A stretch of 64,000 nt of DNA from Bacillus sp. ZZV12-4809 (GCF_009849585.1 NZ_VCRN01000024.1:1-64000), one strand, 5' to 3'; shown: positions 43,056-52,552, numbered from the stretch's first letter. The notes: a model not told the origin generated them from the sequence alone. Made by a program: numbers and translations.

Positions 43056-43730
43056 ATGAAACGCAAAAAAAGCAAAAAGCGAACAAAACGAAATTCAAAT
43101 ATTGCCTTACTGTTATTTTTTATGGTTTTGATATTCGTTTTATTTGACCAATTCAAACAGCTAAATATTAAAGAAACTGCAGTTTCTTTACTGCCGAATA
43201 CTATATCCAGAGACGTCCAGAATTATACACCTTTACTTGAAAAGGAATTGAAAGAAGTCAATCTCGAAGAATACACACTTGTCCTGGCAGCGATCATGCA
43301 GCAGGAGAGCAAAGGGAAGGGCGGGGACCCGATGCAGGCATCCGAGTCTGCAGGACTCCTGCCTAATTCCATTCAGGACCCGGAACAGAGTATTAAGCAG
43401 GGTGTTAAACATTTTCAGAAAGCATTAAATTATGGAAATCAAAAAAATGTAGACTTTCCTGCTGTTATCCAAGCTTACAATATGGGAATAGGTTATATTG
43501 ACTTTGTTGCTAAACAGGGCGGAAAGCACAGTGAAGAAATCGCAAAGGAATTTTCCCTTAAACAGGCTGAAAAGAATCCGGAAGTGTATGACTGCGGAGG
43601 CGACAAGAATAATTTCCGGTACCCATATTGTTATGGTGATTTTACTTACACTACAAAGGTGACAAAAAATATAGAGACTCTTACAGCAAGTAACGGAGAT
43701 AAATCCAAAGAAATTAAATCAGTATGGTAA
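43056..43730 (+). CDS. Lysozyme-like (SLT-type) cell wall hydrolase, membrane anchored
   Basis: Short basic N-terminus (KRKKSKKRTKRN), one membrane segment (~17-34), then a lysozyme-like domain (~70-190) with the catalytic Glu in AAIMQQESKGKGGDPMQASES and the YNMGIGYIDF motif, as in CwlT N-termini and YocA-type proteins. Extracellular muramidase activity is inferred. CGGGAGAG lies before ATG 43056. Monocistronic, with a terminator. Confidence 0.8.
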   Translation: MKRKKSKKRTKRNSNIALLLFFMVLIFVLFDQFKQLNIKETAVSLLPNTISRDVQNYTPLLEKELKEVNLEEYTLVLAAIMQQESKGKGGDPMQASESAGLLPNSIQDPEQSIKQGVKHFQKALNYGNQKNVDFPAVIQAYNMGIGYIDFVAKQGGKHSEEIAKEFSLKQAEKNPEVYDCGGDKNNFRYPYCYGDFTYTTKVTKNIETLTASNGDKSKEIKSVW

Positions 43731-43752
43731 TTTAAACAAATAATATTATGGT

Positions 43753-43790
43753 AAACAAACCGCACTCAGCAAAGAAGTGCGGTTTGTTTT
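43753..43790 (+). terminator. Terminator after the lysozyme-like gene
   Basis: AAACAAACCGCACT (43753-43766) pairs perfectly with AGTGCGGTTTGTTT (43776-43789). Confidence 0.9.
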
Positions 43791-43874
43791 CAGCCAATTT
43801 TCATTCATATCTGTAAAGTCGAGACATTAAGCTTTCAAATCGAAAGTATAATCCTCATTAATATAATCTTATTT

Positions 43875-44555
43875 GAAATATGCCCCCTGCGGAATGCTCA
43901 TATCGATATATTCTGCGCTCATAACCTGTTCCCAGAGCGAATGACCGCTTGCCTAGTTATTAATAATCCTTTGGCCATCATCAATGCCTGTATTTTTTAT
44001 CTGAAGTGGTTTAAAAATATTCTCCAGGAGGAAATTGTTCATAGGGTATACATGAAGTATTTTTCAATTATAGCAGTCAGGAGGAGATATCCTGCATTAC
44101 TGTTTTGCACATTCTAACCGGGCTGAAGTTACAGCGATCTGCTCTTAATCCAATTAACCGACTGTTTCAGATTGGAAGGATGACGCATTATTTCTCCTAG
44201 TATTCGGAAGAAAAAGTGAAATCATCAATTCCTGAAGATAAATGGTGTATGATCACTCCTTATTTTGAAGGGAACTTGTAAATGTGTTTATGAATGTTAT
44301 CTGACAGACTGTTGGCCATGCTGATAAAGCAAAAGGACTGCTGCCGCAGTAAATGACTTGGCCAAAGAGCCGATTCAATTTTGGTCATCGTGGTGTTTTC
44401 AGGTGGCATATTTATAACGGGAAAGTCCGCATCCCTCTATTTAGAATGTCTTCAATTTTATATAAGACAATTACACATCCATTGATGTATTTCTCTCGGC
44501 ATGTATGTCCATATAGTCATTAATTAGCTGTATCTTGTCCAAGAAAGGTTCCGCC
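43875..44555 (-). pseudogene. Decayed serine hydrolase (class C beta-lactamase / D-Ala carboxypeptidase-like)
   Basis: Read in shifting frames on the - strand, family landmarks appear in the right order: KIQLINDYMDIHAERN near 44540, IGSLAKSFTAAAVLLLYQHG (SxxK active site) near 44375, SGIDDFTFSSEY near 44230, NSNAGYLLLTAIIEK (in place of YSNAGY) near 44100, and SGHSLWEQVMSAEYIDMSIP at ~43930-43885. Several frameshifts and stops separate them. The C-terminal third of the family is missing. The gene is therefore broken and truncated. The remaining gap to the next gene shows nothing apart from a promoter. Confidence 0.75.
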
Positions 44556-44785
44556 TTTATGTATATTTGAATATTAATCTTCATATATATTGGCTGTTGT
44601 ATGATTTTTCTCCTTCCCTGGAAAAAATAGTTTCATAAGTTTTTGCAGAAAAAGTGAAACCAAATGGCATTTCATTCGTCTATATAGACGTGCAGCAATT
44701 TAAATGGGCGATAGTCAGTCTATTGGCTGTGAAAAGGCATTTGACCATAAATATCATTGTTACAGAGCGGTTTATCTGGACATGC

Positions 44786-44813
44786 TTGACATTTTTTAAA
44801 ATGCGAGTATAGT
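44786..44813 (+). promoter_or_regulatory. Sigma-A promoter of ltaS-type gene
   Basis: TTGACA (44786-44791), 16-base spacer, TATAGT (44808-44813); a leader of about 130 nt follows. The stretch 44556-44785 shows no gene. Confidence 0.7.
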
Positions 44814-44954
44814 TATATTCCTGTGAAGTGCTTTTTTGCCTGTTCATAGATTATTAATATTTATCAGGTAAACTAATAATTAGGCTGATTGCCAACTTTA
44901 GAATTTTAAATAACTAGCGAAATATGTTACAATAATGTGCTAGAAGGCAGGTGT

Positions 44955-46958
44955 ATGATTTTGAATACTTTACTTCATAAAAGTCAGGATATATTAAATA
45001 AATATATTGGCTTTTTCTTTTTAGCAGTATTTCTGCTCTGGATGAAAACGTATATTACTCAAATGACACAATTTAATTTAGGCATTGAAAGTGCCTTGCA
45101 GCAATTCCTGTTATTCATTAACCCGCTTGGTTCTTCATTGCTGTTTTTAGGATTTGCATTCTTTTTTAAAGGCAGGAAAAAATATATCGCCTTGATGTTT
45201 ATGTATTTCCTGCTATCGTTCCTGCTGTTTGCAAATGCAGTGTACTACCGCTTCTTTAATGATTTTATTACATTGCCGACCTTGACGCAGACACAGAATT
45301 TCGGTGACGTTAGCGGAAGCATCAGTTCACTATTAAAACCAACTGATATCCTTTTCTTCATTGATTTCATCTTGCTTGCAGGCTTGCTTGTTTTTAAAGC
45401 CGTTAAAATTGAAACAAAGGATTGGACGCGACGAAGAACTGCAGCATTAATTTATGCGTCACTTGCCATTTCCTTTGCTAATCTGGGCTTGGCTGAAACA
45501 GACCGCCCGGAGCTTTTGACAAGAGGATTTGACCGTAACTATATTGTTAAATATTTAGGCATGTACAATTATACGATCTATGATGCAGTGCAAAGCACGA
45601 AGGCATCTGCACAAAGAGTTATGGCTGATAGCAGTGATACAACTGAAGTCATAAACTTTACGAAATCGAATTATGCAGAGCCGAATTCAAAGTATTTTGG
45701 AAAAGCTGAAGGCATGAATGTAATTTACCTTCACCTTGAATCTATTCAGACATTCTTAATGAATTATGAATTGCATGGAGAAGAAGTAACACCATTCCTG
45801 AACTCGCTGATTGAAGAAGAAAATACAACTTACTTTGATAATTTCTTCCATCAGACTGCACAAGGTAAAACAGCAGATGCAGAGTTTATTCTTGAGAACT
45901 CCCTATATGGGCTGCCGCAGGGTTCTGCCTTTACAACAAAAGGCATGAATACGTATAATGCAGCTCCGGCAATTCTGAAGGATAAAGGATATACTTCTGC
46001 AGTCTTCCACGGTAACTCCGGAAGCTTCTGGAACCGTAACGAGATTTATAAATCATTTGGATATGATAACTTTTTTGATGCAGATTACTATGATTTAAAA
46101 CCTGAAAACATGGCTGACTACGGCCTAATGGATAAGCCGTTCTTTGAACAATCCATGCCGTACCTTAAATCCCTGAAGCAGCCGTTCTATTCTAAATTCA
46201 TTACTGTTTCCCATCACTATCCATATCATATGGATCAGGAAAAGGCGACTATTGAGCCTCATACTACAGGGGACAAATCAGTTGATAATTACTTCCAGAC
46301 TGCCCGTTATGCTGACGAAGCGCTTAAACAGTTCTTTGAACAGCTAAAGGCTTCCGGCCTGTATGAGAACTCAGTAATTGTCATGTATGGCGACCATTAT
46401 GGAATATCCAAAAACCATAATAAAGCAATGGAAAAAGTGCTTGGCAAGGAAATTACAGCTTTCGATAGTGCAGGATTGCAGCGTGTTCCGCTATTCATCC
46501 GTGTACCTGGCATGGAAGGCGGAGTAAACCATGAGTTTGGCGGTCAGATAGACCTAATGCCAACATTGATGCACTTGCTTGGTATTGATACTAAGCAGTA
46601 TCTGCAGTTCGGCACAGACTTATTCTCAGAAAATCATGATGATCTTGTTCCTTTCCGTAACGGTGATTTCATGAGCCCAACCATTTCATCTGTTGACGGT
46701 AAGTTCTATGACTCCACAACTGGTGAACTGCTGGATGAAAGCCGTTTTGAAGAAGCAGAGAAGCTTCAGGAAAGTACTGAGCAGAAATTGGCGCTATCTG
46801 ATAAAGTAGTAAACGGAGACCTGCTCCGCTTCTACAAACCGGAAAACTTCGAACCGGTTGATCGTTCCAAGTATGATTACAAAGCAGAGAACAATGGAGT
46901 AACCAAAAAGAACGAAAACACTGAAAAAACGCCTGTAACTGAACCGGCTGATAAATAA
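44955..46958 (+). CDS. ltaS: Lipoteichoic acid synthase / LTA primase family protein
   Basis: Polymerises glycerol phosphate from phosphatidylglycerol into lipoteichoic acid on the outer membrane face. Five N-terminal membrane segments (~18-170) precede an extracellular sulfatase-like domain. The nucleophile is T306 in TAQGKTADAEF, and metal residues lie in MYGDHYG. A possible signal-peptidase site (VMA|DSS, ~225) fits release of the catalytic domain. The start is uncertain: ATG 44955, or TTG 44961 which has better spacing to GGCAGGTG. It could be LtaS or one of the paralogues YfnI, YqgS or YvgJ. Confidence 0.82.
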   Translation: MILNTLLHKSQDILNKYIGFFFLAVFLLWMKTYITQMTQFNLGIESALQQFLLFINPLGSSLLFLGFAFFFKGRKKYIALMFMYFLLSFLLFANAVYYRFFNDFITLPTLTQTQNFGDVSGSISSLLKPTDILFFIDFILLAGLLVFKAVKIETKDWTRRRTAALIYASLAISFANLGLAETDRPELLTRGFDRNYIVKYLGMYNYTIYDAVQSTKASAQRVMADSSDTTEVINFTKSNYAEPNSKYFGKAEGMNVIYLHLESIQTFLMNYELHGEEVTPFLNSLIEEENTTYFDNFFHQTAQGKTADAEFILENSLYGLPQGSAFTTKGMNTYNAAPAILKDKGYTSAVFHGNSGSFWNRNEIYKSFGYDNFFDADYYDLKPENMADYGLMDKPFFEQSMPYLKSLKQPFYSKFITVSHHYPYHMDQEKATIEPHTTGDKSVDNYFQTARYADEALKQFFEQLKASGLYENSVIVMYGDHYGISKNHNKAMEKVLGKEITAFDSAGLQRVPLFIRVPGMEGGVNHEFGGQIDLMPTLMHLLGIDTKQYLQFGTDLFSENHDDLVPFRNGDFMSPTISSVDGKFYDSTTGELLDESRFEEAEKLQESTEQKLALSDKVVNGDLLRFYKPENFEPVDRSKYDYKAENNGVTKKNENTEKTPVTEPADK

Positions 46959-46963
46959 TAATG

Positions 46964-46996
46964 ACTGCCTGCGGGAGATCCTGCAGGCAGTTTTTT
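46964..46996 (+). terminator. Terminator of the LTA synthase gene
   Basis: ACTGCCTGC and GCAGGCAGT arms around a 9-base loop, then six T. Confidence 0.9.
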
Positions 46997-47049
46997 GTTA
47001 AGTCAGTTTTCGTAAAGTATGTTGCTATTTGGATTATATCTACAGAGTT

Positions 47050-47245
47050 GATTGGAGCGGAAGGTGCGAGATCCTCGAAAAGCATGCGCATTTTCTTCGT
47101 GCGGTGTGTACTCAAAGAAGCTTATTCAACGTCCTGCGGGAGTAGCGGGACAGGTGATACCCCGCAGACGCACAGCATCGGGTAGGGTTAGGCGCCCGCT
47201 CTGCAGAACGCTTGAGCATCCCTTCGCTGCAATCAACGGACAACA
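47050..47245. repeat. Intergenic repeat element of the Bacillaceae type, with an insertion
   Basis: The words GATTGGAGCGGAAGGTGCGAG, CCTGCGGGAGTAGCGGGACAG, ACCCCGCAGACGC, GCCCGCTC and AATCAACGGACAACA belong to a GC-rich palindromic element I know as frequent between genes in Bacillus-type genomes. In the usual form GCGAGA runs directly into TCCTGCGGGAG; here ~60 extra bases (47071-47130) lie between two copies of TCCT. GC content is well above the flanks. Nothing else is seen between 46997 and 47431. Confidence 0.6.
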
Positions 47246-47431
47246 TTGATAAGCGAAAAACACAAATTTATACGTAAAGAGCCTTTATTAATGAAGTTAC
47301 ATAGTGGACAAAACTTGTATACCCTGGAAAAAATATAAAAGATGCTCTACTTAATGTGCTAAACGCTGTTTTATGGAATTACATATTCTATAATGATACA
47401 TAAAGAGATTCATACCGAGGGGGAGTAAAAA

Positions 47432-48247
47432 ATGAAAAAGCTTGCCGGCAAAAAAATTGCGCTTTTAGGTTCACGGAAAATAGATGAAATGAGCAAGTTA
47501 GTACAGAATCAGGGTGGGGTTGCAGTCAGCAGGCCTGCACAGGGAACCGCCTTGCTGAAGGATGATAAACTTAAGGATCATGTAGAAATGCTGATTGAGG
47601 GCAGCTTCGATTGGGTTATCTTTACAACAGGCATAGGTGTCGAAACCATTTATCAAACTTCTTTTGACATGAATAGGAGTGATGCGCTGATCAGCAGCCT
47701 GCAAAAAACAAAAATTGCAGCAAGGGGATACAAAACCGCCAACTCTCTGAAAAGGCTTGAAATCTTACCTGCAGTGCGGGATGATGACGGAAGTATGGCA
47801 GGGTTAATGCGGGAGCTCTCAGCATATCCATTGAAAGGCTCGAAAGTAGCTCTGCAGCTTCACGGGGACCCGGCACCGCAACTAAAACAATGGCTGGAAG
47901 AAAATCAGGCGGACTACGAAGATATTCTACCTTATATCCATATTCCTCCAGAGGAAAAAGTGATGAGTCAGCTGCTGTCAGAGCTCCTTGATGGAGAGCT
48001 CGATTCTGTTTTTTTCACAAGTACACCTCAAGTACGGAATCTATTCAGCTTCGCACGGGAGAGAAATGCTAAAGAACAATTGAAAGTCTGTTTTTCAGGA
48101 CGGACTGTAGCATTGTCGGTTGGGAAAGTAACTGCTCAGGCTTTATTTGAGGAGGGGATTTCACGAGTTATTTTTCCTGAAGTCGAAAGGATAGGGAGTT
48201 CCGTGATTGAACTTGCCCGTTATTTTAGCAGTGAAGAAGGTACTTAA
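47432..48247 (+). CDS. Uroporphyrinogen-III synthase-like protein (HemD family)
   Basis: Two-domain HemD fold of 271 residues: KIALLGSRKIDEM at the start, FDWVIFTTGIGVE, KIAARGYKTANSL, then LDSVFFTSTPQVRNLFSF and VALSVGKVTAQAL. The family makes the uroporphyrinogen III ring, but many Bacillus genomes carry a second, stand-alone copy outside the hem operon whose role is unsettled. No haem genes surround this one. GGGGGAG precedes ATG 47432. Confidence 0.75.
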   Translation: MKKLAGKKIALLGSRKIDEMSKLVQNQGGVAVSRPAQGTALLKDDKLKDHVEMLIEGSFDWVIFTTGIGVETIYQTSFDMNRSDALISSLQKTKIAARGYKTANSLKRLEILPAVRDDDGSMAGLMRELSAYPLKGSKVALQLHGDPAPQLKQWLEENQADYEDILPYIHIPPEEKVMSQLLSELLDGELDSVFFTSTPQVRNLFSFARERNAKEQLKVCFSGRTVALSVGKVTAQALFEEGISRVIFPEVERIGSSVIELARYFSSEEGT

Positions 48248-48373
48248 GGGCTAAGTTGTTAAAGTTATTAAACGAATATGCTAATAAAGCACTGATTATT
48301 TTATAAGGGGCCTTTTAGGCTCCTTTTATTGTATTCTTGTATATACAGATTTCAAAAAAGTCATAAAAAAATA

Positions 48374-48424
48374 TTGAAAAGGCTTACACATCGTGATAAT
48401 ATTACAACGTAAACGTTTTCGTAA
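48374..48424 (+). promoter_or_regulatory. Promoter and operator of the lacI-type gene
   Basis: TTGAAA (48374-48379), 17-base spacer, TAATAT (48397-48402). CAACGTAAACGTTTTCGTAA (48405-48424) follows at once and matches the core of the 34-bp palindrome at 49478 in 17 of 20 positions, so the regulator probably represses itself. Confidence 0.65.
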
Positions 48425-48454
48425 CAAAAATCAGTTTCTTAAAGCAGGTGGGAT

Positions 48455-49462
48455 ATGTCCTATACCATCAAAGATGTTGCCAAAAAGGCAAATGTCTCTA
48501 TTGCAACAGTATCCAGGATCTTAAATGGCCAGGGAGGTTATTCAGAAAAAACAAAAAGCAAGGTTCTAAAAGTAATTGAAGAACTGGGCTATCAGCCTAA
48601 TGCAGTGGCAAGGGGATTAATTAATAAGAGAACCCATACAATAGGGGTGCTTTTCCCAAAGCTATCGAGCTCACTGGTTACCGATCTGCTGGATGGAATT
48701 GAAAAGGCCGCAAATGATAACGGTTCCAGCGTGATTGTCTGTCATACAGAATCAAATGGCGAAAAAACGATGAAATATCTCCAGTTGCTTACCGAGAAAA
48801 GGGTAGACGGAATTATATTTGCCAGCGAAATATTAAAAGAGGAATATTATAAATTTGTGATCAAAACCAGGATGCCGATGGTTCTGCTTTCGACAGAGTC
48901 CTATGCTTACCCTTTGCCTTTCGTAAAGGTCAATGATTTTCATGCAGCATATGCAGCAGCTAAGCATTTAATCGATAAGGGTCATACCAGAATTGGAATG
49001 ATAAGCGGTAACAAGGATGATATCATCGCGGGGATTCCGAGGATTGAGGGCTTTAAAAAGGCTCTGTCAGATCATAATATACCTCTGGGTTCTGATAATA
49101 TTGTCTTCGGCAGGGGATTTACCTTCCCTTATGGTGTTGAGGGTTTTAAAAGTCTTATCGAACAGTTTCCAGATGTAACGGCAATATTTGCAGCAAGTGA
49201 TGAAATAGCAATAGGTGCATTATCAGCCGCATATCAAATGGGAATAAGAGTCCCAGACGAAATTTCAGTGATAGGGTATGACAACTTGAAACTTGCTGAA
49301 ATGTCCACCCCTCCACTTACGACAGTAGGACAGCCTCTGGCAAAAATGGGTGAAGCTTCAGCAGAAATGCTTTTTTCAATCCTAGAAACAGGCGAAACTC
49401 CGGAAAGCCGGATAATGAAGCACAAAATCATAGAAAGAATGAGTGTGAAAGAGAGAAAATAA
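48455..49462 (+). CDS. LacI-family transcriptional regulator
   Basis: N-terminal LacI helix-turn-helix (YTIKDVAKKANVSIATVSR, then a hinge helix NAVARGL) and a periplasmic-binding-like sugar sensor domain (HTIGVLFPKLSSSLV ... FAASDEIAIGAL). 335 residues, normal length. It is directly upstream of the importer-glucosidase operon and flanked on both sides by matching operators, so it is its local repressor. The inducer is probably the imported oligosaccharide or its product. Confidence 0.9.
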   Translation: MSYTIKDVAKKANVSIATVSRILNGQGGYSEKTKSKVLKVIEELGYQPNAVARGLINKRTHTIGVLFPKLSSSLVTDLLDGIEKAANDNGSSVIVCHTESNGEKTMKYLQLLTEKRVDGIIFASEILKEEYYKFVIKTRMPMVLLSTESYAYPLPFVKVNDFHAAYAAAKHLIDKGHTRIGMISGNKDDIIAGIPRIEGFKKALSDHNIPLGSDNIVFGRGFTFPYGVEGFKSLIEQFPDVTAIFAASDEIAIGALSAAYQMGIRVPDEISVIGYDNLKLAEMSTPPLTTVGQPLAKMGEASAEMLFSILETGETPESRIMKHKIIERMSVKERK

Positions 49463-49477
49463 TAGCTCTCTTTTTCT

Positions 49478-49511
49478 CAGCTCAGTTACGTAAACGTTTA
49501 CGTAACTGAGC
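49478..49511. promoter_or_regulatory. Perfect 34-bp palindromic LacI operator
   Basis: Each base from 49478 to 49511 pairs with its mirror; the core is TTACGTAAACGTTTACGTAA (49485-49504). No T-run follows, so it is an operator, though the RNA could also form a hairpin. TATTAT (49511-49516) directly after it may be a -10 box. Confidence 0.85.
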
Positions 49512-49543
49512 TATTATACAAAAACCACATAGGGGGATATACC

Positions 49544-50776
49544 ATGTTTAAAAAAATGACTGCAGGTGTGATGGCATTAACTTTAGGAGCATCTTTACTG
49601 GCTGGATGTTCATCTGATGGCAGTGACGATGGTAAAGTAACGCTTGAGCTGTTCTCTAATAAATCAGAAAGCATCGAAACATACAAAGGATTGATTAAAG
49701 AATTCGAAGCGGAAAATCCTGATATTAAGATTAAATTGGATGCACCTCCGGAAGCAGAAACGGTTTTGAAAACACGCCTGACTAAAAACGATCTTCCTGA
49801 CATCATGTCTATCGCTGGTAATGCTACCTACGGCGAGCTTGGCCGTGCAGGCGTTCTTGAGGATTTTTCAGGAACAGATTTAGCTAAAACAGTTCAGCCA
49901 TCCTATATCGATATGATCAATCGCCTGGTTGGACCTGAAGAAGAAGGCACTTTCGGTCTTCCGTATGCCACAAATGCTAATGCCGTAATTTATAACAAAG
50001 CAAAGTTTGAAGAACATGGCCTTGAAGTCCCGACAACCTGGGATGAATTCATCGCCAGTCTTGAAAAGGTGAAAGCTGCTGGTGACATACCGATCTACTT
50101 TACGCTGAAAGATGCCTGGACTGGCATGATCGCGTGGAACTCTCTTGGTGCTAATGTTGCTGGAGAAGACTTTGCCGAAAAGAAAGATGCCGGTGAAACA
50201 TCATTCAAAGAAAAGTATGATGAAGTTGCAGACAAGATGGCTGCATTAGTCCAATATGGCCACAAAGACAATATGGGTGTTGCATATGGGGATGGAAACA
50301 ATGCATTTGCGGCCGGCAAGTCTGTTTTCTATCTGCAAGGCAACTGGGCAATCCCTGAAATACTTAAAGCAAATCCAGATATGGAACTTGGAGTATTCCC
50401 AATGCCTGTTACTAACGATCCTGCACAAAACAAACTTGTTTCAGGTGTAGATGTTCTTTTAGCAGTCAGCAATGAAACTGAGCATAAAGAAGAAGCGATG
50501 AAGTTTGTTGAATTTATGATGAATAAAGACACTGCTAAAACCTACATTGGCGAGCAGAAAGCTTTCTCTGCCATTGAAGGAGTTTACCAGGAAGATCCAG
50601 TCTTTGAAGGAATCAAAGCCAACTTTGAAAATGGAACAATTACAAGCTTCCCTGATCATTATTATCCTGCAGGCATGGGAGCTGAAAACCTTGTTCAGGA
50701 ATTTCTGATCAAGAAAGATAAAGAAATGTTCCTGAAGAAAATGGACAGCGAGTGGGAAAAAGTTCAAAACCGTTAA
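49544..50776 (+). CDS. Sugar ABC transporter substrate-binding lipoprotein (maltose/isomaltose type)
   Basis: Family 1 binding protein of 410 residues with lipobox LLAGCSS (acylated Cys ~22). KVTLELFSNKSESIETYKGL opens the mature lobe. AGGGGG precedes ATG 49544. First gene of the operon, behind the LacI operator. The two downstream glucosidases suggest gluco-oligosaccharides as ligand. A strong hairpin follows, then the two permeases. Confidence 0.88.
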   Translation: MFKKMTAGVMALTLGASLLAGCSSDGSDDGKVTLELFSNKSESIETYKGLIKEFEAENPDIKIKLDAPPEAETVLKTRLTKNDLPDIMSIAGNATYGELGRAGVLEDFSGTDLAKTVQPSYIDMINRLVGPEEEGTFGLPYATNANAVIYNKAKFEEHGLEVPTTWDEFIASLEKVKAAGDIPIYFTLKDAWTGMIAWNSLGANVAGEDFAEKKDAGETSFKEKYDEVADKMAALVQYGHKDNMGVAYGDGNNAFAAGKSVFYLQGNWAIPEILKANPDMELGVFPMPVTNDPAQNKLVSGVDVLLAVSNETEHKEEAMKFVEFMMNKDTAKTYIGEQKAFSAIEGVYQEDPVFEGIKANFENGTITSFPDHYYPAGMGAENLVQEFLIKKDKEMFLKKMDSEWEKVQNR

Positions 50777-50784
50777 TGGCACAG

Positions 50785-50812
50785 GCCAGGGAATCTCTTG
50801 AGATTTCCTGGC
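50785..50812 (+). promoter_or_regulatory. Intra-operon hairpin between binding protein and permease genes
   Basis: GCCAGGGAATCTC pairs with GAGATTTCCTGGC across a two-base loop, followed by TTTCT. It probably gives partial termination or protects the upstream message. Confidence 0.75.
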
Positions 50813-50834
50813 TTTCTAAAAAGGAGTTGTCAAT

Positions 50835-51698
50835 ATGAAAAAGAAAAACAGTGTGTTTCTCATCATCACGATACCCGCTTTCCTTCTTTTCTTCATTTTC
50901 CACAGCTTTCCCGCTTTGCAGGGGATTTTTTACAGCTTTACGGATTGGAAAGGATATGGAGATTGGAATTTTGTAGGATTAAAAAACTACCTTAACGTTT
51001 TTAAAGATGAACGTGCAGGAGATGCTTACTTATTTACTTTTAAATTTGCCATTGTTGCGACCATTTTGGTCAATATTATTAGCCTTCTTGTGGCCATCGG
51101 GCTAAACTCCAAGATTAAGTTTCACAGAACGCTTCGGGCAGTCTACTTCTTGCCTTACATTCTGAGTATTTTGATTGTTGGCTTTATCTTTAATTTTATA
51201 TTTGCTCATTTCCTGCCGCAGATTGGCGATGCATTCGGATGGGAATTTCTTACTCGAAATATTCTTGGAAATCCGGACCTTGCATGGATCGGGATTGTTA
51301 TTGTAGCCGTTTGGCAGGCTGTGTCATTTAATACTATTTTGTATCTTGCGGGGCTGGTTACAACTTCAGAGGATTTGTATGAGGCGGCAAGCATTGATGG
51401 TGCAGGTGTCTGGACAAAGTTCTGGAAAATTACGTTTCCGCTGATAGCACCTTTTTTCACCATTAATATGGTTCTGTCTTTGAAGAACTTTCTGATGGTA
51501 TTTGATCAGATTGTTGCCCTTACTGGCGGGGGCCCGGGAAAGTCAACCGAATCGATCTCCCTGCTTATTTACCGGGGAGGATTTGAAGGCGGAGAGTTTG
51601 CCTATCAATCAGCCAATGCGGTTATATACTTTATCGTCATCATCGTCTTTTCTGTTATTCAGCTGAAATTCTTAAATAAAAGAGAGGTGGAAAACTAA
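50835..51698 (+). CDS. Sugar ABC transporter permease (MalF-like)
   Basis: 287 residues, six membrane segments, EAA loop EAASIDGAGVWTKFWKITFPL. AAGGAG lies before ATG 50835. It overlaps the next permease by one base. There is no ATPase gene in the operon; an MsmX-type ATPase is expected elsewhere. Confidence 0.9.
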   Translation: MKKKNSVFLIITIPAFLLFFIFHSFPALQGIFYSFTDWKGYGDWNFVGLKNYLNVFKDERAGDAYLFTFKFAIVATILVNIISLLVAIGLNSKIKFHRTLRAVYFLPYILSILIVGFIFNFIFAHFLPQIGDAFGWEFLTRNILGNPDLAWIGIVIVAVWQAVSFNTILYLAGLVTTSEDLYEAASIDGAGVWTKFWKITFPLIAPFFTINMVLSLKNFLMVFDQIVALTGGGPGKSTESISLLIYRGGFEGGEFAYQSANAVIYFIVIIVFSVIQLKFLNKREVEN

Positions 51699-52519
51699 TG
51701 AATCGCAAAAAAACGAGCTGGCTAGTGACTACTCTATTAATCTTAGGTTCATTGCTCATTCTTTTTCCACTGTATTTAACCATTACCATTGCGTTTAAAA
51801 CACCGCCTGAAATGGCAGGGAATTTGCTCGCTCTACCAAAATCATGGTCGTTTGACAACTTTGCACAGGCAATCGAAATGACTAATTTCTTTAATGCGTT
51901 TAAAAATAGTGCATTCGTTACAATATTTGTTGTCATTTTTACAGTGCTAACGAACTCACTGGTATCTTATGCCATCGCGAGAAACCTTCATAAGAAGTTT
52001 TATAAGTTCCTATACTTCTATTTTTTAAGTGCGATGTTTATTCCTTTTCCCATCATCATGCTGCCTCTTGTCAAACAGACCAGTGCATGGGGAATGGATA
52101 ATCTGGTTGGATTAATCATTTTGTATATTGTTTTCAATCTTTCTTTTAATGTGTTTATCTATATCGGCTACATTCGTGCCATTCCAGTTGAATTGGAAGA
52201 AGCGGCTATTATGGACGGAGCAACCACATGGGGTGTCTTCTGGAAGGTCATTTTCCCGCTGCTGGCACCTATGAATGCAACAGTTGCAATTATTACGAGT
52301 CTTGGTGCATGGAATGATTTCATGCTTCCGCTTGTTCTGCTGAGCGACCGAGAAATGGCTACTTTGCCGCTTGTTCAATATATTTTCCAGGGCCAATTCA
52401 GCACAGATTATAATTTGGCATTTGCCTCCTATTTAATGGCACTTGCTCCAATGATAATTGTGTACATCTTTGCCCAAAAATGGATTATAAGCGGTGTGAT
52501 GAAGGGTTCAATCAAATAA
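51698..52519 (+). CDS. Sugar ABC transporter permease (MalG-like)
   Basis: 273 residues, six membrane segments, EAA loop EEAAIMDGATTWGVFWKVIFP. GAGAGGTGG lies before ATG 51698. Partner of the previous permease. The first alpha-glucosidase gene follows 33 bp later. Confidence 0.9.
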   Translation: MNRKKTSWLVTTLLILGSLLILFPLYLTITIAFKTPPEMAGNLLALPKSWSFDNFAQAIEMTNFFNAFKNSAFVTIFVVIFTVLTNSLVSYAIARNLHKKFYKFLYFYFLSAMFIPFPIIMLPLVKQTSAWGMDNLVGLIILYIVFNLSFNVFIYIGYIRAIPVELEEAAIMDGATTWGVFWKVIFPLLAPMNATVAIITSLGAWNDFMLPLVLLSDREMATLPLVQYIFQGQFSTDYNLAFASYLMALAPMIIVYIFAQKWIISGVMKGSIK

Positions 52520-52552
52520 TAGAGAATACTTTTTTGATGGGAGTTGTATGAA

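Noticed and set aside
43791..44936. Intact gene in the 1.1-kb gap
   Set aside because: Every frame is interrupted; the coding traces fit a broken serine hydrolase only.
46669..47115. Minus-strand ORF of 148 codons
   Set aside because: It runs across the ltaS end, its terminator and the intergenic repeat; no family pattern.
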